From Marinilabilia sp964403175 (GTDB taxonomy: Bacteria; Bacteroidota; Bacteroidia; Bacteroidales; Marinilabiliaceae): a DNA stretch of 8,482 nt. Shown here piece by piece: positions 1 to 5,857 of the stretch (the stretch's first letter is position 1; each line of letters begins with the position of its first letter). The translations under genes and the position numbers were made by a program. The stretch is from the NCBI GenBank assembly GCA_964403175.1, contig CAYOFH010000144.1, forward strand, positions 1 to 8,482, given 5' to 3'. Under the pieces are notes generated by a model. It ran no database searches. It was not told the origin of the DNA and worked only from the letters and a program-made list of their open reading frames with translations.

Positions 1-1
1 G

Positions 2-49
2 GAAAAAGCTAAGATAGTAATCGTACCCAAAAACATTCGATTTTTTTGA
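2..49 (+). other. Possible 3' end of an upstream gene
   Basis: Reading from base 2, fifteen sense codons run to a TGA at 47-49 and encode EKAKIVIVPKNIRFF. The alternation of charged and beta-branched residues resembles a real protein C-terminus, but the stretch is far too short to assign. It could equally be chance in AT-rich sequence. The rest of the 5' region, up to the recR start, shows no gene on either strand. Confidence 0.2.
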
Positions 50-203
50 CATCATTTCTAAGAGTGCTATATGGTGACTTATTGATTCACAAAAATGCAA
101 AGCAGATTTTTTAACCAATTAATCCATACATCTCAAATGACACTTATCCCAACCCCCAACCCAAAACTCAGAATTCCTCAACTCATTCGCTCTTTTATTT
201 TAT

Positions 204-211
204 TAACTTTG
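204..211 (+). promoter_or_regulatory. Bacteroidota-type -7 promoter box for recR
   Basis: The sequence TAACTTTG matches the TAnnTTTG -7 consensus of the Bacteroidota primary sigma factor and lies 20 nt before the recR ATG. No good TTTG (-33) element sits at the expected distance upstream. The call therefore rests on the -7 box, its position, and its likeness to the box before holA (TTAACTTTGC in both). Confidence 0.55.
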
Positions 212-231
212 CAACAATAAAAAATACATTA

Positions 232-855
232 ATGTCAGAGACACAATTCCCGTCAAAAATACTCGAAAACGCAGTCAATGAGTTTTCCAAACTACCCGGA
301 ATAGGAAAGAAAACTGCATTGCGGCTGGTGCTTCATATACTTAAACAGGAGAAAGAATCGGCCTACCAGTTTGCTGACGCTATTACCACGCTCGCAGATG
401 AAATAAAATATTGTAAAAGCTGTTATAATATTTCGGACAGTGAAATTTGCTCCATCTGTTCAAATCCACGTCGTGATCATTCAGTAATCTGTATGGTGGA
501 AAATGTAAGAGATGTGATGGCTATCGAAAATACTCATCAGTATCAGGGAATCTACCATGTACTGGGAGGGTTGATTTCTCCTATGGACGGGACAGGCCCG
601 GACGACCTGACGATCGCCCCTCTGGAAGAAAAACTAAAATCAGGCGAGATAGAAGAAATTATCTTTGCTTTGAGCACAACCATGGAGGGAGACACCACAA
701 ATTTTTATCTTTACCGAAAATTCCAAACCTTCCCTGTTAAGTTTTCCACCATTGCCCGCGGGGTATCCATTGGCGATGAACTGGAATATGCCGATGAAGT
801 CACACTTGGAAGGTCACTGGTTGACAGACAGCCATTTGAGAAAGACAAACTTTAA
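232..855 (+). CDS. recR: Recombination mediator protein RecR
   Basis: RecR works with RecO (and RecF) to load RecA onto gapped single-stranded DNA in recombinational repair. At 207 residues the protein has the usual family length and every expected part in order. A helix-hairpin-helix spans about residues 21-37 (LPGIGKKTALRLVLHI). A four-cysteine zinc finger has C61, C64, C73 and C76. A Toprim domain starts near residue 85 with the acidic residue E90 in CMVEN and includes the YHVLGG segment. The Walker-B-like C-terminal part holds ELEYADEVTLGRSLVDRQP (183-201). The ATG is placed by a normal-length N-terminus and a -7 promoter box 20 nt upstream. No partner gene such as recO or recF lies within the window. 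The gene appears intact, and its stop codon is followed within 4 nt by repetitive sequence. Confidence 0.97.
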   Translation: MSETQFPSKILENAVNEFSKLPGIGKKTALRLVLHILKQEKESAYQFADAITTLADEIKYCKSCYNISDSEICSICSNPRRDHSVICMVENVRDVMAIENTHQYQGIYHVLGGLISPMDGTGPDDLTIAPLEEKLKSGEIEEIIFALSTTMEGDTTNFYLYRKFQTFPVKFSTIARGVSIGDELEYADEVTLGRSLVDRQPFEKDKL

Positions 856-858
856 ACT

Positions 859-1050
859 GGAAGTTAGAACCTAATTACCCCTGGAGGAACTTGATAAAGT
901 TAGAGGTCAGACATTGAAATCAGCTGCCAGGTTGATTTTCTGGTTGCATAAAAGATGGAAGACAGAAGGCAATGGTTGGGATCCGGAGGTTAGAAGCCGG
1001 AGGCTGGGAGATAAAATCAGGAAGTTAGATACTGGCAATCTGCAAGTTAA
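859..1050 (+). repeat. Degenerate purine-rich intergenic repeat cluster
   Basis: The space between recR and the next gene is built around an imperfect motif close to GGAAGTTAGAAG. Recognisable copies are GGAAGTTAGAAC (859-870), AAAGTTAGAGGTCAG (896-910), GGAGGTTAGAAGCCGGAG (985-1002) and GGAAGTTAGAT (1020-1030), with a truncated TGCAAGTTAA at 1041-1050. Spacing is irregular, and the segments between copies are themselves purine-rich. All copies point the same way. No sizeable reading frame or stable hairpin is apparent. A related sequence in the opposite orientation follows holA near the right end of the window. Function is unknown. Confidence 0.6.
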
Positions 1051-1083
1051 AAAAATCAATTAAACGGCTTTATAAATAAACAA

Positions 1084-1542
1084 ATGGATAAATCGGTTAA
1101 TCAAATCAAGATCATTTTCTGGACATTATTTGGGTTAATGGTAATTATGTTGTTAATGGCTGTTTTTATCATAAAAAACACAGGCCCCCTCATGGAATGG
1201 GATCTTACACAACGCGAAAATCTAAAATCTGTTATTCTGATTCTTTCTTTAGCAGGGATTCCGGTAAGTTATTTTTTTCATTCAAAAAAAATAAAACATC
1301 TCAACCCTGATTTGCCACTGGAGTTAAAAATCAGCCAATACAAAATCAGTTTTCTCATTAAAATAATTACTCTTGAAGCTTTGTCTGTTTTAGGCATTCT
1401 GAGTTATATGCTTACAGCCGACAACACTTTTTTATATATATTTGCCCTTCTCTTTCTGGCATACTTAATTAACCGGCCTACACGAAATGGCATCATTGAA
1501 GAAATAGAATCCAATAAACCGGACGAAACCAACGAATCGTAA
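1084..1542 (+). CDS. Small four-helix membrane protein of unknown function
   Basis: This 152-residue protein is predicted to span the inner membrane four times, at about residues 10-30, 48-65, 88-110 and 115-129. A basic loop lies between helices 2 and 3, and a short acidic, hydrophilic C-terminal tail follows helix 4. The tail begins with NRPTRNGIIEEI, a pattern I associate with small uncharacterised Bacteroidota membrane proteins. I cannot name a family or a function. There is no signal peptide separate from the first helix and no catalytic motif. The HAD hydrolase gene starts only 12 nt after the stop codon, so the two are probably co-transcribed. No clear TAnnTTTG box precedes the start; the upstream DNA is the repeat cluster. 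Confidence 0.85.
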   Translation: MDKSVNQIKIIFWTLFGLMVIMLLMAVFIIKNTGPLMEWDLTQRENLKSVILILSLAGIPVSYFFHSKKIKHLNPDLPLELKISQYKISFLIKIITLEALSVLGILSYMLTADNTFLYIFALLFLAYLINRPTRNGIIEEIESNKPDETNES

Positions 1543-1554
1543 AAAACTTATTAC

Positions 1555-1989
1555 ATGACAATAGCTGTTGATTTTGACGGAACGATTGTAGAGCACCGAT
1601 ACCCGAAAATCGGAAAAGAAAAGCTTTTTGCATTTGAAACCCTAAAAGCCCTCCAAAAACAGGGACATTTACTGATTTTATGGACATTCAGAGCAGGGAA
1701 GGAACTTGAAGAGGCCGTTAATTTTTGCAAAGAGAACGGGCTTGAGTTTTATGCTGTTAACAAAAGCTATCCTGAAGAAAAATTTGACTCCTCGGTCAGC
1801 CGGAAAGTAAGTGCTGATCTGTTTATTGATGACCGCAATATCGGAGGATTTTTAGGATGGGGAGAAATATATCAAATGCTTAGTCAGAACGTATCACAAT
1901 CAGAACGGGACCTTTTTCTTTCAAGATATCATAAAGCCGAAAAAAACACTTTGTGCGGATTCATAAAATCTCTTTTTTGCAAAGAGTAA
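1555..1989 (+). CDS. HAD-superfamily hydrolase, BT_0820-like
   Basis: This is a 144-residue single-domain HAD-like protein. Motif I is DFDGT (D6 and D8, the presumed nucleophile and acid/base). Motif II is the threonine of LWTFR (T44), K84 is a plausible motif III lysine, and motif IV is IDDRN (D92-D93). The compact domain, with no large cap, and the LWTFR and DDRN sequences match a Bacteroidota family whose B. thetaiotaomicron member BT_0820 has, as I recall, been solved structurally but not functionally assigned. It is most likely a cytoplasmic phosphatase acting on an unknown substrate. Residues past about 110 form a variable tail (ending LCGFIKSLFCKE) with two cysteines. The ATG is well supported because the catalytic motif must follow a first beta strand. 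It lies 12 nt downstream of the membrane-protein gene, probably in the same transcript. Confidence 0.88.
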   Translation: MTIAVDFDGTIVEHRYPKIGKEKLFAFETLKALQKQGHLLILWTFRAGKELEEAVNFCKENGLEFYAVNKSYPEEKFDSSVSRKVSADLFIDDRNIGGFLGWGEIYQMLSQNVSQSERDLFLSRYHKAEKNTLCGFIKSLFCKE

Positions 1990-2081
1990 ATTAAGTGCCG
2001 ATACTTTTGGGGTAAATCAATAAAAATCCCGGCTCTAAAAAATGGCTTCATAAAGGAATGCTCCAATTCGGTCATTTACAG

Positions 2082-2174
2082 TTAATGCCTTAATTTTTGC
2101 GGCATTCTTTGCACCAGGAGCATGGCAAGGATTATCACAACAGGATATGTATAAATCCAATTAAGCGGGTTCCA
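2082..2174 (-). other. Minus-strand stretch encoding a hydrophobic tail, possible gene remnant
   Basis: On the minus strand, 30 codons between a TGA (2175-2177) and a TAA (2082-2084) encode a peptide beginning WNPLNWIYTYPVV, continuing with a hydrophobic run (IILAMLLV) and ending in a basic tail (QRMPQKLRH). That is the look of the last membrane helix of a protein. No start codon or upstream coding sequence in the same frame supports a live gene, so it is at best a decayed remnant and may be chance. Apart from this, the 271-bp gap 1990-2260 shows no recognisable gene, promoter box or strong terminator. Confidence 0.18.
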
Positions 2175-2260
2175 TCAGAACAATAACCTGGACTATTCTT
2201 ATACTGAAAAAACGATATTATATCCACTGATCCTTTCAAAACTCCTCCAACAGACAGACT

Positions 2261-3415
2261 ATGACTCCCCGCATTTCTATCATAATAGTCAGCTATCAGG
2301 CAACTCCTCTTACTCATTTATGCCTGTGGTCACTGGCTGTCTCAAACCTTAAGAATTCCGAAGTTATTGTTGTGGATAATACCGGGAATGATCCTTACCT
2401 GAAAACACTTCATAAACATTACCCTTTTCTCAGAATCATCCTCAATGAACAAAACGAAGGATTTGGAAAAGCCTGCAACAAAGGACATCAACAAGCCCGG
2501 GGTGAAATATCGGTTTTCCTGAATCCTGACACAATGGTTCCATCCAACTTCGAAAACCAAATACTTACTTTTTTCGAAAAACACCCTCAATGTGGAGCTA
2601 TGGGTGTCAGAATGCTTGATGCCACAGGTCGGTTTTTACCCGAATCAAAAAGAAACCTTCCAAACCCGGCATCTGCATTTCTTAAATTAACCTGTCTATA
2701 TCACCTGATACCACATCAGAAAGAATATCTGCAGTATTATGCCACACAAATCCGGGAAAATCAATGCGAAAAAACTTCAGTTCTGGCGGGTGCTTGTATG
2801 GCAGTCAACCGCAAGGCGATGGATCAAACGGGAGGATTCGACCCTCGCTTTTTCATGTACTCGGAGGACATCGATCTCTCCATGCAAATTGCAAAATCAG
2901 GATTTGAAGTCTGGTATAATCCATCAATTAAGATCATTCATTTCAAGGGGGAAACCTCCTCGAGATCGCCAAAATTCTCCTCTATGTTTTTTGACTCAAT
3001 GCAACTTTTTCATCAAAAACATTATGCCCACAAACAATCCAAACTCTTTTTTATTCTCACATCATATTTTATTCAAACCGCTAAAATTTTCTCTTTTCTG
3101 AAACATTCTTTGAAAAGAAGAATCCCTCAAAAACAGATTTCACTTTTTATTCTTCATCCCAACTCATCGCCCAGATGTATAAAAAAACTGCAAAACCCGG
3201 AATATGAAGTAAAAGTTGGAGACAGCAGATCAAAAAAATCTTTTCTCGCGGTTTCTTCCAAAGAAATTACCCCCGATCAAATCATACATATGATTACTGA
3301 CACAAAAAAACTAAAAAATAAGATTCTTTTTTTACATGAAGAAAGCGGCTGTCTCTTTCAGTTTAACAAAAAAAATGAGTTGATCAGAATTTTCAGATTA
3401 TCGAATGTCAAGTAA
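2261..3415 (+). CDS. Family 2 glycosyltransferase with C-terminal add-on domain
   Basis: This is a GT-A fold inverting glycosyltransferase of the rhamnosyltransferase/WbbL-like branch of GT2, expected to add a sugar from a nucleotide donor to a cell-surface glycan at the cytoplasmic face of the membrane. Its 384 residues show the N-terminal strand ISIIIVSYQ, donor-binding VVDNTGND (37-44), the NEGFGKACNKG segment (65-75), a DxD-equivalent LNPDT (87-91), GACMAVNR (177-184), and the acceptor-side acidic motif YSEDIDLSMQI (200-210) followed by H227. There is no membrane helix up to about residue 260; a moderately hydrophobic patch (LFFILTSYF) lies at 262-270. Residues about 290-384 exceed the catalytic domain. 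They contain SKEITPDQIIHMI, which resembles the degenerate tail found on some Bacteroidota GT2 enzymes. Donor and acceptor cannot be deduced, and no polysaccharide cluster surrounds the gene. No convincing promoter box was found upstream. Confidence 0.93.
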   Translation: MTPRISIIIVSYQATPLTHLCLWSLAVSNLKNSEVIVVDNTGNDPYLKTLHKHYPFLRIILNEQNEGFGKACNKGHQQARGEISVFLNPDTMVPSNFENQILTFFEKHPQCGAMGVRMLDATGRFLPESKRNLPNPASAFLKLTCLYHLIPHQKEYLQYYATQIRENQCEKTSVLAGACMAVNRKAMDQTGGFDPRFFMYSEDIDLSMQIAKSGFEVWYNPSIKIIHFKGETSSRSPKFSSMFFDSMQLFHQKHYAHKQSKLFFILTSYFIQTAKIFSFLKHSLKRRIPQKQISLFILHPNSSPRCIKKLQNPEYEVKVGDSRSKKSFLAVSSKEITPDQIIHMITDTKKLKNKILFLHEESGCLFQFNKKNELIRIFRLSNVK

Positions 3416-3530
3416 AAAAGGCACTTCATCACCAAAAAGCACTCATTAAAAAAACTCTCTGTCATTGGACTACTTACCGGAACCATTTTTTTGTATTTTA
3501 ACCGGTTGAAAAAATATAAAACCCACAATC
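3405..3530 (+). other. Possible frameshifted or read-through membrane-helix coding stretch
   Basis: After the glycosyltransferase TAA (3413-3415), the same frame stays open to 3676. Its first part, as far as 3530, encodes a lysine-rich segment, a hydrophobic helix (LSVIGLLTGTIFLYF) and a basic flank (NRLKKYK). In another frame, an ATG at 3405 overlaps the glycosyltransferase end and reads MSSKK into a run of six A and a G (3414-3420). A -1 slip, or one missing A in the sequence, would join MSSKK to the helix. The tail beyond 3530 overlaps the next gene and looks non-coding. It could be a small single-span protein, a lost anchor of the glycosyltransferase, or chance. Confidence 0.22.
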
Positions 3531-5126
3531 ATGTTAAAACAACATTACCCCGTCCCTGCCATAATAATGATTATCCTGTTTATTTTTGGAGGTCAGCTTA
3601 CTGCACAATCTCCACGGAAAATCATACGGGAAGCCAACCAACGCATCGAAGTAGGCCTCTACGAGGAAGCGTTTGAAATGCTTAAACCCCTGGTAAAGGA
3701 AAACCATGCTGAAGCTACCCTTTTGTCAGGTTTTAGTTGTATGGCCAATGAGGATAACCTTGACCCGGCCATCGACTTACTCTCAAAAGCGACGGAAATG
3801 TATCCCTTAAAAAAGAACAGCAATAATAAAACCCTGGAAGCCCATTTTTATCTGGGGCAAGCTTACCGAATGAATAGCCAGCCCGAAAAAGCATGCGAGG
3901 TGTTTAGAAAGGTTAAAACTCACACGAAAAATCCTGAATTAATTGCCAGCATAGATCAGGAAATTAAATACTGTGAAAACTTCATATCTTTAAAAGAAAA
4001 CCCTGTGGACAGAGAGATTGAACACATGGGCAAAATCATCAACAGTCGATATGAGGATCACAGTCCCATTGTAATGTATGATGAGTCGACCATCTACTTT
4101 ACCTCAACCAGACCCATTGATTCATTGAACATTAAGGGACCCTTCTTCGAAAATATTTTCGTAAGTCACTGGCGCAATAACCAATGGAGTAAACCCAAAG
4201 TAGTGGAAATTCCGGGATACAGAAGTGCCCACCGGGCTACAGTTGGGCTTACACCCGACGGACGTGGGTTAATTTTTTTCCAAAACGATGGTTTTCAGGG
4301 CGCTCTTTATATTACCTACAAAACATTTGACGGCTGGACCATGCCGGAAAAAATGCCAGCTCCTATCAACTCGGGATTCAATGAAACCCATGCATCCTTT
4401 ACCCCCGACGGAAATACTATTTTCTTTTCAAGTGAAAGGCCCGGAGGAATGGGTGGAAAGGACATATTCTATTCCAACAAACTGCCTGATGGTACATGGG
4501 GAAAACCTATTAATGCAGGAGAAAAGATCAACACCCCTGAGGATGAAGAAAGCCCCTTTATCCATCCCGACGGGAAAACGCTGTATTTCTCCTCCACCGC
4601 TCACAATTCAATGGGTGGATATGATGTTTTTAAAAGCACACGAAACGGGAACGATGAATGGAGTGAACCGGAAAACATTGGATATCCAATCAATTCTCCC
4701 ACTGACGATCTTTTCTATTTACCCGTTCCCGGAGGGCAGCGCGTTTATTATGCATCTCAGCAAAGCGGGGGGTTAGGGCAATCAGATCTGTTTGTTTTGC
4801 ATTTCCCACCTTCAGACAGCCGGTCTATGGCTGTCGTTTCCTCACATATCTTTGACAGTAACAATCAACCTGCAGAGAATGCCCTTATCAGCGTTAACAA
4901 TCTCTCAACCAACCGCACTGAAGGAACATTCAGAACAAATCCTTCTACAGGTAAATTTGTTGCTATAATTCCCACTGCTCAGGAATATGAGTTGGTTGTG
5001 GAGAGTGAAGGACATCAACAATATTCCGAAACTTTTAATCTCAGAGCCAGTGACGACTACAAATCGAAGAACCGGGCCATTTACCTGCCCGCCATCACAT
5101 TAAAGAGTATTCAGGATCAGGAGTAG
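3531..5126 (+). CDS. Exported TPR/PD40 beta-propeller protein, PorE-like without OmpA domain
   Basis: This 531-residue protein is predicted to be exported. A hydrophobic signal core (residues 9-22) ends in LTAQS, the usual Bacteroidota cleavage context near A25/Q26, so it should reach the periplasm. Residues about 30-155 are helical and TPR-like (VGLYEEAFEMLKPLV; HFYLGQAYRMNSQPEKACEVF). Residues about 170-425 form five PD40/WD40-like blades. Their cores are TIYFTSTRP, TPDGRGLIFF, TPDGNTIFFSSERP, HPDGKTLYFSST and RVYYASQQSGG, joined by linkers such as QWSKP, GWTMP, TWGKP and EWSEP. Residues about 436-520 resemble a carboxypeptidase-regulatory-like beta sandwich (IFDSNNQPAENALISV). This order matches PorE-type proteins of the type IX secretion/gliding machinery, but the protein ends before any OmpA peptidoglycan-binding domain. 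A role in an envelope scaffold is inference. No lipobox cysteine is present at the cleavage site. Confidence 0.9.
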   Translation: MLKQHYPVPAIIMIILFIFGGQLTAQSPRKIIREANQRIEVGLYEEAFEMLKPLVKENHAEATLLSGFSCMANEDNLDPAIDLLSKATEMYPLKKNSNNKTLEAHFYLGQAYRMNSQPEKACEVFRKVKTHTKNPELIASIDQEIKYCENFISLKENPVDREIEHMGKIINSRYEDHSPIVMYDESTIYFTSTRPIDSLNIKGPFFENIFVSHWRNNQWSKPKVVEIPGYRSAHRATVGLTPDGRGLIFFQNDGFQGALYITYKTFDGWTMPEKMPAPINSGFNETHASFTPDGNTIFFSSERPGGMGGKDIFYSNKLPDGTWGKPINAGEKINTPEDEESPFIHPDGKTLYFSSTAHNSMGGYDVFKSTRNGNDEWSEPENIGYPINSPTDDLFYLPVPGGQRVYYASQQSGGLGQSDLFVLHFPPSDSRSMAVVSSHIFDSNNQPAENALISVNNLSTNRTEGTFRTNPSTGKFVAIIPTAQEYELVVESEGHQQYSETFNLRASDDYKSKNRAIYLPAITLKSIQDQE

Positions 5127-5145
5127 ATCATTTGCTTTTCTCATT

Positions 5146-5175
5146 TTTGACTACGGCATAGATCTGTTATTTTTG
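5146..5175 (+). promoter_or_regulatory. Bacteroidota-type promoter for the GNAT gene
   Basis: A TTTG at 5146-5149 (-33 element) is separated by 18 bp from TATTTTTG at 5168-5175, a full match to the TAnnTTTG -7 consensus. It is the best two-element promoter in the window. It begins 20 nt after the PD40 gene stop codon and ends 20 nt before the acetyltransferase ATG, so that gene can be transcribed on its own. Downstream bases (GCCGGCACTAAA) resemble those after the recR and holA boxes. Confidence 0.7.
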
Positions 5176-5195
5176 CCGGCACTAAAAACCACCAG

Positions 5196-5723
5196 ATGAT
5201 CAGAAATGATAAAATAATCCTCAGAGCATTAGAACCTTCGGATGCAGATCTACTTTATGAATGGGAAAATCAGATGGAACTTTGGGCCGTTAGCAACACT
5301 CTTACTCCCTTTAGCCGCCACCAGATTATCACATACATTAATCAGATTTCGCTGGATATATATCAGACCAAACAGCTTCGTCTTATGATTGATGTTCCAA
5401 AGGCAGACAATCTGGTGAGCATCGGAATGATAGACTTGTTCGATTTTGACCCATACCACTCCAGAGGAGGAATCGGAGTGATGATTTGTAAGCCGGAAAG
5501 AGGTAAAGGACATGCACGTGAGGCCGTAGCTCTGTTTACTGACTATGCCTTCTCTCACCTTGGATTACATCAGGTTTACTGCAATGTATCTGAAGATAAT
5601 GAAGCCAGCATTAAACTTTTCGAAAGTCTGGATTTTCAATTTTCAGGCAGAAAAAAAGAGTGGATAAAAACGGCTGGTGGTTTCATGGATGAGTTGATGT
5701 ATCAGAAAATTGCAAGCAGATAA
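5196..5723 (+). CDS. GNAT family N-acetyltransferase, RimJ/SpeG-like
   Basis: This 175-residue cytoplasmic enzyme should transfer an acetyl group from acetyl-CoA to an amine. It starts with the RimJ/SpeG-type opening ILRALEPSDADLLYEWEN. The CoA pyrophosphate-binding motif A is clear: GVMICKPERGKGHAREAV, residues 94-111, with RGKGHA as the R/Q-x-x-G-x-G/A element. The second half contains VSEDNEASIKLFESLDF (131-147), the usual motif B region with N135 and a conserved aromatic end, followed by a beta strand and the closing DELMYQ. The order is like spermidine acetyltransferase SpeG and ribosomal-protein acetyltransferases, but sequence alone does not fix the substrate. It has its own promoter just upstream and converges on the nuclease-like gene. 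The ATG is supported by family length and promoter spacing. Confidence 0.93.
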   Translation: MIRNDKIILRALEPSDADLLYEWENQMELWAVSNTLTPFSRHQIITYINQISLDIYQTKQLRLMIDVPKADNLVSIGMIDLFDFDPYHSRGGIGVMICKPERGKGHAREAVALFTDYAFSHLGLHQVYCNVSEDNEASIKLFESLDFQFSGRKKEWIKTAGGFMDELMYQKIASR

Positions 5724-5725
5724 AA

Positions 5726-5821
5726 GTGATTAAGGCGGTAGATTTTAGCAAGGTGCCAGTCGTGAGAATTCCGGACACTCATATCCTCAGGGAATTATTA
5801 AGACAGGCAGAAGACAAATAA
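5726..5821 (+). CDS. Possible 31-codon small ORF after the acetyltransferase
   Basis: A GTG two bases past the acetyltransferase stop opens 31 codons ending in TAA (5819-5821). The peptide runs VIKAVDFSKVPVVRIPDT and ends in an amphipathic helix-like HILRELLRQAEDK. The composition looks protein-like and the spacing suits translational coupling. However, there is no ATG, the length is within chance, and the end overlaps the candidate terminator hairpin. I do not recognise the peptide. It could be a remnant of a longer gene or non-coding. Confidence 0.22.
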   Translation: MIKAVDFSKVPVVRIPDTHILRELLRQAEDK

Positions 5822-5840
5822 TCAGCCTGTATAGTCTTAA
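5798..5840. terminator. Candidate bidirectional terminator hairpin between convergent genes
   Basis: TTAAGACAGGC (5798-5808) pairs over all 11 bases with GCCTG (5825-5829) plus TCTTAA (5835-5840), leaving a 5-nt bulge TATAG and a 16-nt loop. It lies between the acetyltransferase and the minus-strand nuclease-like gene, which converge, as expected for a shared terminator. Neither side has a strong T tract, so it may act as an mRNA 3'-end stabiliser instead. Confidence 0.4.
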
Positions 5841-5857
5841 ATCTTATTTCAAAAGAT

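Noticed and set aside
859..1050. CRISPR-like array
   Set aside because: The repeats are short, degenerate and irregularly spaced, without constant-length spacers or cas genes.
1970..1986. CTCTTT/AAAGAG hairpin at the end of the HAD hydrolase gene as a terminator
   Set aside because: The 6-bp stem is AT-rich, sits before the stop codon and has no T tract after it, so it does not meet the pattern of an intrinsic terminator.
2135..2317. 60-codon minus-strand frame across the gap and glycosyltransferase start
   Set aside because: No recognisable motif or promoter, and it overlaps the 5' end of a confident gene on the other strand.
2739..3101. 120-codon open frame inside the glycosyltransferase gene
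   Set aside because: It overlaps conserved GT2 motifs in a different frame and its translation is compositionally odd; a shadow.
4288..4776. 162-codon open frame inside the PD40 gene
   Set aside because: It lies wholly within the well-supported exported protein in another frame, has no family resemblance and no start signals; it is a shadow.
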